The translations under genes and the position numbers were made by a program. The notes beneath the pieces were generated by a model that saw only the letters and a program-made list of their open reading frames with translations, was not told where the DNA came from and did not search any database. This document shows, piece by piece, positions 25,028 through 33,323 of a stretch of 45,338 nucleotides of DNA; the stretch's first letter is position 1; every line of letters starts with the position of its first letter. Source of the DNA: Methylomagnum ishizawai (lineage in GTDB: Bacteria; Pseudomonadota; Gammaproteobacteria; Methylococcales; Methylococcaceae); contig NZ_AP019786.1 in NCBI RefSeq assembly GCF_019670005.1, positions 25,001-70,338 on the forward strand. The letters run 5' to 3'.

Positions 25028-25450
25028 TTAGGGGACGAACTTAACACGGCCCCGGCTGACGCGCGTTTCATCGCCCGCGTACCAAGTGCCCGTGCCTTCG
25101 GAATCGCGGACGAACGTCAGGCTGCTCCCATCCGGCGCCACGAAAATATGGTTGTGATCGCCGCTGCTATAGGTGATCTCGCCGGTGCAGTCGCTATTGA
25201 TGGTGTAGGCGGACGTGACCTGCACCTGATGACCGTCGCTATCGGTCTCCTTGATGGCGCCCTTGCCCATGCCGTCGAAGGTTTCCATGCCCGCCGCGGC
25301 GTAAGGATTGCCGCTCTCATGGCCGGCCAGATGATAGACATACGTGCCTCTGAGCGCTTTCTGCGTGCACACGATATCGGCGGCGAAAGCATCGACACAA
25401 ACCAGAGATCCAACAGCGCAGGCGAATGCTAAAGTGTTTTTTCTTATCAC
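25028..25450 (-). CDS. Small exported protein of unknown function
   Basis: A 140-residue protein with a signal peptide (start V/M-IRKNTLAFACAVGSLVC, cleavage near AFAA). The mature part has a repeated G-T/Y beta pattern (ALRGTYVYHLAGHESG, AYTINSDCTGEITYSSGDHN) and three cysteines. A GTG start at 25450 is chosen because AGAGGA lies 8 nt upstream and the signal peptide follows. Lower GC than neighbours. Family not recognised. Confidence 0.68.
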   Translation of the reverse strand: MIRKNTLAFACAVGSLVCVDAFAADIVCTQKALRGTYVYHLAGHESGNPYAAAGMETFDGMGKGAIKETDSDGHQVQVTSAYTINSDCTGEITYSSGDHNHIFVAPDGSSLTFVRDSEGTGTWYAGDETRVSRGRVKFVP

Positions 25451-25689
25451 AACGATTTCCTCTTGAAGTAAAAAATCCAAGCTCCGAGCCACCAGGTCGC
25501 CCCGGTCTTCATCCCTCCAAAACCTGCAACTATCCGCATATCAGATAGTTTCAGTTTTTTTCAATGTAGTTCATTTTTAAATTTGTGCAATGGTTCGCGA
25601 TAAATTCCGGCCGGCGCGGGGAACCGCCGCGTCCGGGCCTTAACGGCCCACGGCGGCGGACCGGCAAAAGCGCGGCGGAACCCCTTGGT

Positions 25690-25714
25690 ATATAAACGAT
25701 AAGCATGATTATCT
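25690..25714. promoter_or_regulatory. Weak Fur-box-like dyad
   Basis: GATAAGCATGATTATC has GATAA/TTATC arms similar to a Fur site. It is about 100 bp before the KfrA-like gene. Only one imperfect dyad, so low confidence. Confidence 0.25.
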
Positions 25715-25814
25715 TGGGCAACTATCCCTATCCATCCCGTCGGGAGCGATGGACCTGGGCCGGGAACGCCGCTTTGGGCATACTGCGCCCCCCACCATCG
25801 CCCCGAGGATATCC

Positions 25815-26762
25815 ATGGCCCGCCGCCGCCTGACCACCCTGCCCGAACGCCGCCCGCCCACCTTCGACCTGGCCCGCGACGCCTGCGAAGCCCTGTTCCG
25901 CGAAACCGGGCTCACCCCCGGCACCGACGCCGTGGTCGAGCGCATCGGCGTCAACAACCGCCCGCTGGTCCGCAAGGCCATCGAGTCCTGGCTGCTGGAC
26001 CTGCCCGCCCGCCTCTACCGGCGCGAGGATTTGCCCGAGGTGCCGCCCGAACTGGTCGGGCAGTTCCGGGGTTTGTGGGAAGCGGCGGTGCAGGCGGCGG
26101 ACCGGCGTTTCGCCGAAGAACGGGCCGGGCTCCAGGCCGGAATCGAGGCCCGCGCCGCCGAACTGGCCGCGGCCCAAACCGCCCAGGCCGAGGCCGAGGC
26201 CGAGGCCGAAGCCGCCCGCGCCGAACTGGCCGGCCAGCGGGCCATCGCCGCCGCGCTGGAAGCCGGATTGGCCGGGGAACGCGAGACGGTCCAAGCCACC
26301 ACCGCCCTGCTGCGCCAGGCCGAGGCCGAGGCGGCGCGGCGCGCGGCCCTGTTGGAGACCGAGCGCGGCCACGCCGCCGAGCGCATCGCCTTCCTGGAGG
26401 AGCGCATCGAGAAGGACAACGCCTGGTATCTGCAACGCATCGCCGAGGAACGCGCCGACGCCCGCCAGGAAGCCGCCCGCGAATTGGCCCGCCGCGACGA
26501 TGAACTGGGGAGGTTGCGCCTGGACGCCGCCCGCCGCGATACCGAGCTACGGGCCTTGCGCGAGGAACTGGCGGGGCTGAAGGGCCGGGGCGAGGCGCAG
26601 GCGCAGGCGCTCGCCGCCGCCCAGGCCGCGCTGGAGGAGAAGACCGCCGCCCTCGCCGCCCTGGCCGGGGAGGCGGCGGCGATGCGGCGGGAAGCGGCGG
26701 ACCCCGCCCGCCGCGCCGCCAAGCCCATCCCCAAGCGGGGCGGGGCCCAGCGGCGGCGGTGA
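25815..26762 (+). CDS. KfrA-like plasmid DNA-binding coiled-coil protein
   Basis: A 315-residue protein. Residues 10-70 fit the KfrA N-terminal DNA-binding domain (FDLARDACEALFRETGLTPG, VVERIGVNNRPLVRKAIESW). The rest, from residue 90 to 305, is an Ala/Glu/Arg/Gln-rich long coiled coil (for example EAEAEAEAARAELAGQRAIA). KfrA of IncP/IncU plasmids binds its own operator and forms filament-like assemblies tied to plasmid partition. ATG at 25815 has GAGGAT 5-8 nt upstream; the frame is open further 5' but without an RBS. It lies 1.3 kb after the module 3 origin, on the same strand as its rep, so may belong to that module. Confidence 0.85.
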   Translation: MARRRLTTLPERRPPTFDLARDACEALFRETGLTPGTDAVVERIGVNNRPLVRKAIESWLLDLPARLYRREDLPEVPPELVGQFRGLWEAAVQAADRRFAEERAGLQAGIEARAAELAAAQTAQAEAEAEAEAARAELAGQRAIAAALEAGLAGERETVQATTALLRQAEAEAARRAALLETERGHAAERIAFLEERIEKDNAWYLQRIAEERADARQEAARELARRDDELGRLRLDAARRDTELRALREELAGLKGRGEAQAQALAAAQAALEEKTAALAALAGEAAAMRREAADPARRAAKPIPKRGGAQRRR

Positions 26763-26767
26763 GGGGT

Positions 26768-27274
26768 TCAGAGCGTGGCCAGGACCGCCTCGGCGCTGGA
26801 GACCTCGAACTTGCCGGGTTCCTCCACGGCGATGTGGCCGACCACGCCGTCGTCCACCACCATGGCGAAGCGCTGGCAGCGCACGCCCATGCCCTTGGCG
26901 GTGAGGTCGAATTCCAGGCCCAGCTTGCGGGTGTAGTCGGCGCTGCCGTCGGCCAACATGCGGACCTTGCCGTCCACCCCGAGTTGCTGGCCCCAGGCCC
27001 CCATCACGAAGCCGTCGTTGACGGCCACGCACCAGATTTCATCGACGCCCTTGGCCTTGAGTTCGTTGTAATGGGCGAGGTAGCCGGGGACGTGCTGGGC
27101 CGAGCATGTCGGGGTGAAGGCGCCGGGCAGGCCGAACACGACGATCTTCTTGCCCTGGGCCAGTTCCGCGACCTGGAGCGGTTGGGGTTTCAGCGGGCAG
27201 CCGGTGCCCGCGTCGAAGCCGGTGGATTCGCTGAGCGTGCCCTCGGGCAGGCGTTCGCCAACTTGGATGGTCAT
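26768..27274 (-). CDS. Peroxiredoxin, Prx5 type
   Basis: A 168-residue protein with the Prx5 active-site pattern FGLPGAFTPTCSAQHVPGY (peroxidatic Cys57 in P-x3-T-x2-C) and a second Cys at 82 (EIWCVAVNDGFVMGAW). The length and the N-terminal (TIQVGERLPEGTL) fit the family. Reduces H2O2 or alkyl peroxides using glutaredoxin or thioredoxin. AGGAGGG lies 6-12 nt before the ATG. Its stop lies 5 nt from the convergent KfrA-like stop. Confidence 0.93.
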   Translation of the reverse strand: MTIQVGERLPEGTLSESTGFDAGTGCPLKPQPLQVAELAQGKKIVVFGLPGAFTPTCSAQHVPGYLAHYNELKAKGVDEIWCVAVNDGFVMGAWGQQLGVDGKVRMLADGSADYTRKLGLEFDLTAKGMGVRCQRFAMVVDDGVVGHIAVEEPGKFEVSSAEAVLATL

Positions 27275-27411
27275 GGGATTCCCTCCTCGGTGTGTTGCGG
27301 TTGGAAAGCCGGGAGCATGACCCAGGCGGGGCGCGAAGTCAAAGCGGGCCGCGCCGGAAACCCTTGGAATATCATGGGTTTGGGCGCGGCCCGCATGGGC
27401 CGGGCGGACCG

Positions 27412-28050
27412 TCAGCGGGGGCGTCCGGGTTGCGGCGCGGGTTGGCCTTCGATCAGGGCGGTGACGCTGCCCGACAGTTCGGACAACAGGGCGGCGAGGG
27501 GCCGGAGGTCGTCGCAGTGGACCAGGCGTATCTGGTGCGGCGGGGCGTGTTCGACCAGGTCGGCGGTTTCGGCGGCGGTGCGGCCCTCGGCGAGATGGCG
27601 GCGGGCGCACTCGGTCAGGGTGAGGTTGAGTTGGCGGTGGGCCTCGGCGATGACGATGAAGGCCCGGCGGTTGATGGCGGCTTGGACGGGCGTGGGCAGG
27701 GCTTCGGGGGCCGGGTCGGGACGGGCCTGGGTCGCTATCGCATCATAGGCGCGGATGACCTTCACCTTGAAGGCGGGCGATATCCACATGGCGTAGTCGT
27801 AAACCATGTCCCTGTGGACGAATGTTCCAAGTTGTTGTTTCGATTGAATAGCGGGAATTCCCGCTTTTTCAAGCTCCTTAACCAAATCAATGACTTGCTT
27901 GTTTCTCAGCCACTCGCTGGGTTTATGCCTTGGCTGTCCCCCGGAAGCGCGGTGGAGGTCGTTCAGGCAATAGCGGCCTTGCTCATCTTGGCGGATAGAA
28001 ATGTCGGAGATGGTCAGCGCCGTGGGCGCATTTTGGGCGGGGTGGGTCAT
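27412..28050 (-). CDS. KilA-N domain antirepressor-like protein
   Basis: A 212-residue protein. Residues 16-105 fit a KilA-N DNA-binding domain (ISIRQDEQGRYCLNDLHRAS, PSEWLRNKQVIDLVKELEKA, then FVHRDMVYDYAMWISPAFKV). The C-terminal half (residues 118-170: VQAAINRRAFIVIAEAHRQL, then LTECARRHLAEGRTAAETAD) parallels the same region in the two AntA-type proteins of this window. AGGAG lies 9 nt before the ATG. The leader (28051-28430) carries matching sense/antisense blocks, so it seems controlled like the AntA genes. Confidence 0.87.
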   Translation of the reverse strand: MTHPAQNAPTALTISDISIRQDEQGRYCLNDLHRASGGQPRHKPSEWLRNKQVIDLVKELEKAGIPAIQSKQQLGTFVHRDMVYDYAMWISPAFKVKVIRAYDAIATQARPDPAPEALPTPVQAAINRRAFIVIAEAHRQLNLTLTECARRHLAEGRTAAETADLVEHAPPHQIRLVHCDDLRPLAALLSELSGSVTALIEGQPAPQPGRPR

Positions 28051-28080
28051 GGGATTGCTCCTGGCCGAGGCTTGATGGAA

Positions 28081-28125
28081 CCCCGTTTGTAGCGGGGTGG
28101 GCAGGAGCTACAAACCCAAGACCAG
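28081..28125 (-). promoter_or_regulatory. Target and competitor hairpin in KilA-N leader
   Basis: On the minus strand, CTGGTCTTGGGTTTGTAGC (28107-28125) is complementary to an upstream block at 28229-28247. A third block, GCTACAAAC inside the hairpin CCCC/GGGG (28081-28097), could pair with the same target. The site is 30-75 nt before the KilA-N start, so pairing could expose or hide the ribosome site. Confidence 0.6.
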
Positions 28126-28228
28126 TTGGGCGGACTTCTTTCCCTCGCGGGTCTTGTATCCGTCGCACTCCCGCCCATCGGAAACCGGCAGGCATGGAAA
28201 AGCCTGCCCTGGTGGGAACGGCTGGGAT

Positions 28229-28430
28229 TGGTCTGGGTGTTTGTAGCACCGGGGCGGGATTCTGCTTGGCCGTGGCGTGGATTGCAACCGGGGGCGCTGC
28301 CGGAAGCGGCAGGTGGAGGTGGGCTGGCAGGTATTGGAATTTTCGCGGGTTCCCAAGCCTTGCTGTTACTTGGGAACCCAGCCCCGGTCCGACCGTGGAA
28401 TCCGTGCGATTGCGCTGTACTAATCGCACT
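28229..28430 (-). ncRNA. Antisense-like leader RNA of the KilA-N gene (C4-type candidate)
   Basis: Minus strand, 5' to 3': a hairpin GTGCGATT/AATCGCAC (28404-28427), a strong hairpin GGGTTCCCAAG/CTTGGGAACCC (28347-28379), a hairpin CTGCCG-CTTC-CGGCAG (28297-28312), then the block GCTACAAACACCCAGACCA (28229-28247). That block pairs with 28107-28125 except for one bulge on each side. The order of hairpin, antisense block and target before an antirepressor-type gene parallels the C4-like leaders at 4572 and 15356. Boundaries are approximate. Confidence 0.55.
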
Positions 28431-28465
28431 TACGGCCCTACGTAGAAGCTAGTGGGTGACTTGTT

Positions 28466-28933
28466 CTACGGCTTCTCCTTCGGTACAAGACTCATTGAGT
28501 GGCAATTTTCAATTGTCGTTTTATATAGATGAACCTCTTGCTCAATTGGCAGCCGATTAGTAGCTGCCAAACTACACGCATTGAACAAGGATATACGAAG
28601 ACATTCGATAGCTTCGGTCGATGTGGTTAATTTGACCGCCGCCGTTTTTTTATCCATCTCCAAATTCAATTTAGCCGTTTTAGGAGTTTCACCACCCGCA
28701 ATAAATGCTTTGTCAACTTCAAGTATCGCGGGGGGCGATAGCTCACTACATATTCTTCCATCTGGATAGATCACCGCAAGGCGTCTCGTGGCATCGGTTA
28801 TATTAATGCCAATTTTCTTGCCTGGCTCCACCTCAAATTCCCTGAAGCGGTCGGCACGGTCAAAAACAGTGCAGCCGCCTAAAATAGTAGTGACTAACAA
28901 GACACTAAATCTAGCTTTGTTATTGCTGTTCAT
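28466..28933 (-). CDS. Lipoprotein of unknown function, low GC
   Basis: A 155-residue protein with a lipobox (FSVLLVTTILGGC, acylated Cys21) and a mature domain containing KKIGINITDATRRLAVIYPD, and CSELSPPAILEV. Codon usage is much richer in A/T than the neighbourhood, suggesting recent acquisition. It lies between the KilA-N leader and a MerR-type gene. Family not recognised. Confidence 0.7.
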   Translation of the reverse strand: MNSNNKARFSVLLVTTILGGCTVFDRADRFREFEVEPGKKIGINITDATRRLAVIYPDGRICSELSPPAILEVDKAFIAGGETPKTAKLNLEMDKKTAAVKLTTSTEAIECLRISLFNACSLAATNRLPIEQEVHLYKTTIENCHSMSLVPKEKP

Positions 28934-29046
28934 AATTAATCCACCTGTCAGCAGATTACAAATTCACTCAAAGTTGACGCTTCTTTTAATAAAATTTCAA
29001 CTGAGCGTTTTTGTATACTTTGCTGCTTGCATTATTCCTGACGACA

Positions 29047-29078
29047 TGGAAAAGGCCGCGTCACGCGGCCTTTTCCAT
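29047..29078. terminator. GGCCGC hairpin terminator, copy 2
   Basis: CATGGAAAAGGCCGCGT and ACGCGGCCTTTTCCATG form a long perfect inverted repeat around C. It lies just after the MerR-like gene's stop on the minus strand and can also end plus-strand transcripts. Confidence 0.88.
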
Positions 29079-29094
29079 GTCGAGCCAGGAAATC

Positions 29095-30111
29095 TCATTC
29101 CCGCCCCGCCACCACCCGGAGCCGCCCGGACTCCCCTTCATCCCGGCCGGTCCAGCCCTCCGCCCTGAGCAGCCGGTCCAAAGCCTCCTCCAACAAGCCC
29201 CGCGCCCGCCCCGCCGCCCGCCGTAAACAGGCGTGCAGCTCGGCATCCTGGAGATCCTGGGTCTCGCATTCGCCGCTATACAGCTCGAACGCACCAAGCC
29301 GGAACAATAAATCCGTCAGATGCTGCGGGCACTCGCAGCGCAACCGGGTCGCGGATTGGGCCACGGCGGCCAGGGTTTCGCCATCGAAGCGGCGCGGCGG
29401 CACCGCCTCGGCCCACAGGCCCGGCTCGTTGGCGGCGGCGGGACGGTCGGGGCGCGGCCATTGGCAGGCTTCTTCGAGGGCGGCGGGGGTGGCCGGGGCG
29501 CGCAGCGTCACCACGCCCTGGCGGTTCAACTGTTCGAGCAGGCTCGAAGCCGCGAAGCCGTACACGACCACCACGCGCCGCGCCGAGGCCCGGAACGCCA
29601 ATTCCCGCGCCCGTTCCGCCGCCGCCGGTTGCAGCGCGGGCAGTTCCAGCAGCAAGACCTCCGGCTGCAACACCAGCGCCGCCCGCTCGAAATCGGCGTG
29701 GCAGGTATACGCCCCCACGATGTCCAGCCCCGGCAGTTCGTCGCGCCAGCCCTCGACCAGGAACGGCAGCCCCTCGCCGTACACCAGCACCCGCGCCGGA
29801 CCCTCGGGTTCCGGGCGCGGCTCCGGGGTTTCGGCCAGCACCTCGGCGTGGACCTTCATCCGCTCGCGCAGGGCTTCCTCCGGCAGGTACACCACCGAGC
29901 TGACCGCGTGGCCCTGGTCCACCAATTGCTTGATGAGTCCCAGGCGGGTGAGGTCGGCGCGGGTGTAGCCGCGGCGGTTGTTGTCGGGGCAGCGGCGCGG
30001 GGTGATGGCGTTGTAGCGGCGCTCCCAGGCGCGGAGGGTGTCCGCCGGGATGCCGGTCAGCCGCGACACGGTGCCGATGCTGAAGATGGGTTCGTCGGTG
30101 GTTTGAATCAT
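29095..30111 (-). CDS. MerR-family regulator with a B12-binding-like C-terminal domain
   Basis: A 338-residue protein. Residues 10-78 are a MerR winged helix (FSIGTVSRLTGIPADTLRAW, ERRYNAITPRRC, YTRADLTRLGLIKQLVDQGH). The C-terminal part (about residues 105-240: RVLVYGEGLPFLVEGWRDEL, then LDIVGAYTCHADFERAALVL and RRVVVVYGFAAS) follows the flavodoxin-like B12-binding fold of CarH/LitR regulators. The D-x-H-x2-G cobalt-ligand motif is not present, so it may not bind B12. CarH/LitR proteins control light- or oxidative-stress genes. It is divergent from the operon at 30377-31251. Confidence 0.85.
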   Translation of the reverse strand: MIQTTDEPIFSIGTVSRLTGIPADTLRAWERRYNAITPRRCPDNNRRGYTRADLTRLGLIKQLVDQGHAVSSVVYLPEEALRERMKVHAEVLAETPEPRPEPEGPARVLVYGEGLPFLVEGWRDELPGLDIVGAYTCHADFERAALVLQPEVLLLELPALQPAAAERARELAFRASARRVVVVYGFAASSLLEQLNRQGVVTLRAPATPAALEEACQWPRPDRPAAANEPGLWAEAVPPRRFDGETLAAVAQSATRLRCECPQHLTDLLFRLGAFELYSGECETQDLQDAELHACLRRAAGRARGLLEEALDRLLRAEGWTGRDEGESGRLRVVAGRE

Positions 30112-30253
30112 GGTCGGCTCCCCTGGCGGGTGGCGGAGGTGGCTCGGGGAGGCGGCGGCGTTTGGAACGCCACCGGACTTCCCTGTCTAACCGGAAGGCC
30201 CGGATTCGGTTCGCTTGGACATGCTACGCAAAGGTTTTGTCCATGACAACCTG

Positions 30254-30284
30254 TTGACAATAAATTTGCTCCGTGCCATAACAT
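30254..30284 (+). promoter_or_regulatory. Promoter with 19-bp spacer, possible MerR target
   Basis: TTGACA (30254-30259) and TAACAT (30279-30284) are separated by 19 bp, the over-long spacing typical of MerR-controlled promoters. It points toward the TrfA-fragment/GIY-YIG operon, in the space divergent from the MerR-like gene. An AGGTT/AACCT dyad lies just upstream (30231-30252). Confidence 0.5.
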
Positions 30285-30376
30285 GTTCAAAACATCGGCA
30301 ACGCGCACGACCGATTGAAAAAGACGCCTCCCGAGGGCGCGAGCGTGCGACGAACACCACCCAGTGAGGCCCAACC

Positions 30377-30649
30377 ATGACGACCCGCGCCCTGCACGCC
30401 TATTACTCGACCCACGCCGCGCCCGGCCCGCACCACCTCGACACCCTGGCCGGCCTGATCGGTCTGGAGGCCAAGAACGGCAAGCGCAACCGCGACGCGC
30501 TCATCAAGGCCCACACGGCGTTGAAGGACGCGGGGTTCCTGGCGGATTTCGAGGTGATGGAGGATTCGGTGCGGGTGAAGTTCGGGAGCGGGTATGGCGG
30601 GCCGTTGGCGGGGCGGGAGGCGGTGCGGAGGCCGGGCCTGAGCCTATGA
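30377..30649 (+). pseudogene. C-terminal winged-helix fragment of a TrfA-type Rep
   Basis: A 90-residue frame whose sequence (ALHAYYSTHAAPGPHHLDTL, then ALIKAHTALKDAGFLADFEV and MEDSVRVKFGS) lines up with the last 75 residues of the TrfA-type Rep at 37503-38417 (WLHGYFASHREPFPVKLETI, ALDALRTVGFLVSWKIEKDL). The front two-thirds of a TrfA is absent, with no in-frame upstream coding. It has its own ATG and ends by overlapping the next gene (ATGA at 30646-30649), so it could be a relic or a standalone DNA-binding domain that is still translated. Confidence 0.68.
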
Positions 30650-31251
30650 GCGGCGAACCGGGTTATTGTTACGTCGTCCTGTTCAGCAATGGATTCGCGA
30701 AGGGCGGGAAGTCTAAAGACATCTTCAGGCGTTACAAAGCCCACAAGGCGAATTCCGCAGCCTATGGCATTTCGGTTAGAAGAACTTTCTATACCGCCCC
30801 TCACTTCGCTTACGATGACACCGAAAAGCGGCTGCTTGCCGCGTTGTCCGAAGTAGCCGAAGGACGTGTCGGAGAATATTTCCAGGGGGTAACGGAAGAC
30901 GCGGCCCTAAAGGCTATAAGCGCCCTCGGATTTGAAGTGAACTATATAGAAGAACGCATGCTTGGCCTGCCAAGGCACGTATTTGGTAAGTTATACAAAG
31001 ACCGTGAACTATGGGGACAACCCATAGCGATATTTTTCTATTTGATGAGCAAGATGGATTCCGAAAACGAAGTTTCCATACGCCAAGTAGATATCGCTAG
31101 AGCCCTGGATATAGACAAGCATCAAACCTGCAAAGCTATAAAAAAGCTGGTCGATAAAAGTGTGATTCTAAAAAACCCAGCGCTTGGTAAGACAGTGGGT
31201 TATAAGTTCAACACTCAATATGGCTGGAAAGGCGAAGCAGGGAATGTATAA
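30646..31251 (+). CDS. GIY-YIG-like domain fused to RepL-like winged helix, copy 2
   Basis: A 201-residue paralogue of the protein at 15373-16098. The N-terminal half is highly similar (GYCYVVLFSNGFAKGGKSKD, RRYKAHKANSAAYGISV, TEKRLLAALSE), keeping the Tyr, Lys-Gly, Arg and Glu positions. The winged helix (AIFFYLMSKMDSENEVSIRQ, VDIARALDIDKHQTCKAIKK, YKFNTQYGWKG) is more diverged but RepL-like. It lacks the C-terminal 40 residues of copy 1. It overlaps the TrfA fragment by 4 bp, so the pair is translationally coupled. GC drops sharply in its second half. Confidence 0.72.
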   Translation: MSGEPGYCYVVLFSNGFAKGGKSKDIFRRYKAHKANSAAYGISVRRTFYTAPHFAYDDTEKRLLAALSEVAEGRVGEYFQGVTEDAALKAISALGFEVNYIEERMLGLPRHVFGKLYKDRELWGQPIAIFFYLMSKMDSENEVSIRQVDIARALDIDKHQTCKAIKKLVDKSVILKNPALGKTVGYKFNTQYGWKGEAGNV

Positions 31252-31386
31252 AAAACCCGGAAATCCAAGCCGGTTTTAAAACTGATCGACGGCGGGAAAT
31301 CGCAGGCTCCCACCGCTCCATCCATGCCATAACCCAAAGCCGCGAACAACACCGCCCCGTCCACCCCACTCCGAGAGGAACCTTTT

Positions 31387-33303
31387 ATGAAGGACATGAT
31401 GAAGAACGTTCTCCTATGGGTGGTGATAGCCGTCGTCCTGCTATCGCTATTCAACGGCTACGGCAAACGCACCCAAGCCGACAACACCATCTCCTATTCC
31501 AACTTCATCGCCGCCGTGAACCAGGGCAACGTGAAGCAAGTCAGCATCGACGGCATGACCATCTCCGGCATGTTGGGCGACGGCGACCGCTTCACCACCT
31601 ACAGCCCCGGCGACCCCCACCTCGTCGACGACCTGTTGAAGAACCACGTCGATATCAAGGTCACGGCCCCCGAACACCCCTCCTTCCTGATGCAGCTGTT
31701 CATCTCGGCCTTCCCGATGCTGCTGATGATCGGCGTGTGGGTCTACTTCATGCGCAGGATGCAGGGCGGCGCGGGCGGCGGGGCCATGGGCTTCGGCAAG
31801 AGCAAGGCCCGCTTGATCGAAGAGGACAAGATCAAGATCACCTTCGGCGATGTCGCGGGCTGCGACGAGGCCAAGGAAGACGTGCAGGAGATGGTCGACT
31901 TCCTCAAAGACCCCTCGAAGTTCCAGAAGCTCGGCGGCCAAATCCCCAAGGGCGCCTTGATGGTCGGCCCGCCCGGCACCGGCAAGACCCTGCTGGCCCG
32001 CGCCATCGCCGGCGAGGCCAAGGTGCCGTTCTTCTCGATCTCCGGCTCCGACTTCGTGGAAATGTTCGTGGGCGTGGGCGCTTCCCGCGTGCGCGACATG
32101 TTCGAGGAAGCCAAGAAGCGCGCCCCCTGCATCATCTTCATCGATGAAATCGACGCCGTGGGCCGCCAGCGCGGCGCGGGGCTGGGCGGTGGCCACGACG
32201 AACGCGAACAGACCTTGAACCAACTCCTGGTCGAGATGGACGGCTTCGTCGGCAACGAGGGCATCATCATCATCGCCGCCACCAACCGCCCGGACGTGCT
32301 GGACAAGGCCTTGCTGCGTCCCGGCCGCTTCGACCGCCAGATCACCGTCGGCCTCCCCGACGTGCGTGGCCGCCAGCAAATCCTCAAGGTCCACATGAAG
32401 AAGGTGCCGGTGTCCGACAACGTCGAAGTCGAATGGCTGGCCCGTGGCACGCCCGGCTTCTCCGGGGCCGACCTCGCCAACCTGGTGAACGAGGCCGCGC
32501 TGTTCTCCGCCCGCTCCAACAAGCGCGTGGTGGACATGGAATCCTTCGAGAAGGCCAAGGATAAGATCCTGATGGGCGCGGAACGCCGCACCGCCGTCAT
32601 GAGCGAGGAAGAAAAGCTCCTGACCGCCTACCACGAAGCGGGACACGCCATCGTGGGCCGCTTGGTGCCGGAACACGATCCGGTCTACAAGGTCAGCATC
32701 ATCCCGCGGGGCCGGGCGCTGGGCATCACCATGTTCCTGCCGGAGCGCGACGTGTACAGCGCCAGCAAGCAGAAGCTGGAAAGCCAGATTTCCAGCCTGT
32801 TCGGGGGCCGGGTGGCCGAGGAACTGACCGTGGGCCGCGAGCGCGTCACCACCGGGGCGCAGAACGACATCGAACGCGCCACCAACCTGGCCCGCAACAT
32901 GGTCACGCGCTGGGGCCTGTCCGACCGCCTGGGGCCGCTGGCCTATAGCGAGGAGGAGGGCGAGGTGTTCCTGGGCCGTTCCGTGACCCAGCACAAGTCT
33001 GTCTCCGAGGAAACCGCGCATCTGATCGACGAGGAAATCCGCTCGGTGATCGACCGCAACTACGAGCGGGCCGAGCGCATCCTGCGGGAGAACATGGACA
33101 AGCTGGAGGCGATGGCCCAGGCGTTGATGACCTACGAGACCATCGACCGCCACCAGATCGACGACATCATGGAAGGCCGCACCCCCGGCGCTCCCGATGG
33201 CTGGAACAACGACCAGAAGCCCGGCGGCGGCGCGACCGAGATCAAGCCCGCCCGTGGCGGCAAGGGCGTGAACGACGGCGGGAGGCCGGCGACGCAGTTC
33301 TGA
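31387..33303 (+). CDS. ftsH: ATP-dependent zinc metalloprotease FtsH
   Basis: A 638-residue membrane protease that degrades misfolded membrane and regulatory proteins as a hexamer. Two membrane helices (residues 6-22, [19 protein letters not shown]; and about 98-118, [19 protein letters not shown]) flank a periplasmic domain. The AAA+ module has Walker A GPPGTGKT (residues 194-201), Walker B IIFIDEID (about 249-256) and the SRH region [20 protein letters not shown]. The zinc site is HEAGH at 416-420. Length matches E. coli FtsH (about 644). GAGAGG lies 10 nt before the ATG. No rlmE or folP neighbour is present, so this may be a second ftsH copy. Confidence 0.98.
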   Translation: MKDMMKNVLLWVVIAVVLLSLFNGYGKRTQADNTISYSNFIAAVNQGNVKQVSIDGMTISGMLGDGDRFTTYSPGDPHLVDDLLKNHVDIKVTAPEHPSFLMQLFISAFPMLLMIGVWVYFMRRMQGGAGGGAMGFGKSKARLIEEDKIKITFGDVAGCDEAKEDVQEMVDFLKDPSKFQKLGGQIPKGALMVGPPGTGKTLLARAIAGEAKVPFFSISGSDFVEMFVGVGASRVRDMFEEAKKRAPCIIFIDEIDAVGRQRGAGLGGGHDEREQTLNQLLVEMDGFVGNEGIIIIAATNRPDVLDKALLRPGRFDRQITVGLPDVRGRQQILKVHMKKVPVSDNVEVEWLARGTPGFSGADLANLVNEAALFSARSNKRVVDMESFEKAKDKILMGAERRTAVMSEEEKLLTAYHEAGHAIVGRLVPEHDPVYKVSIIPRGRALGITMFLPERDVYSASKQKLESQISSLFGGRVAEELTVGRERVTTGAQNDIERATNLARNMVTRWGLSDRLGPLAYSEEEGEVFLGRSVTQHKSVSEETAHLIDEEIRSVIDRNYERAERILRENMDKLEAMAQALMTYETIDRHQIDDIMEGRTPGAPDGWNNDQKPGGGATEIKPARGGKGVNDGGRPATQF

Positions 33304-33323
33304 TAAGGATTCCTTCGATGGAC

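Noticed and set aside
24600-25031. Frames of 103-136 codons on both strands
   Set aside because: Arg/Pro/His-rich with no RBS or family; overlapping frames on both strands are typical of non-coding GC-rich DNA.
27983-28195. A 70-codon frame overlapping the KilA-N start, in the position of phage P1 icd
   Set aside because: The position is suggestive of an Icd/Ash-like leader protein, but no RBS is visible and I cannot match the sequence to that family.
31447-33153. A 568-codon minus-strand frame
   Set aside because: Shadow of ftsH; no start context or domain.
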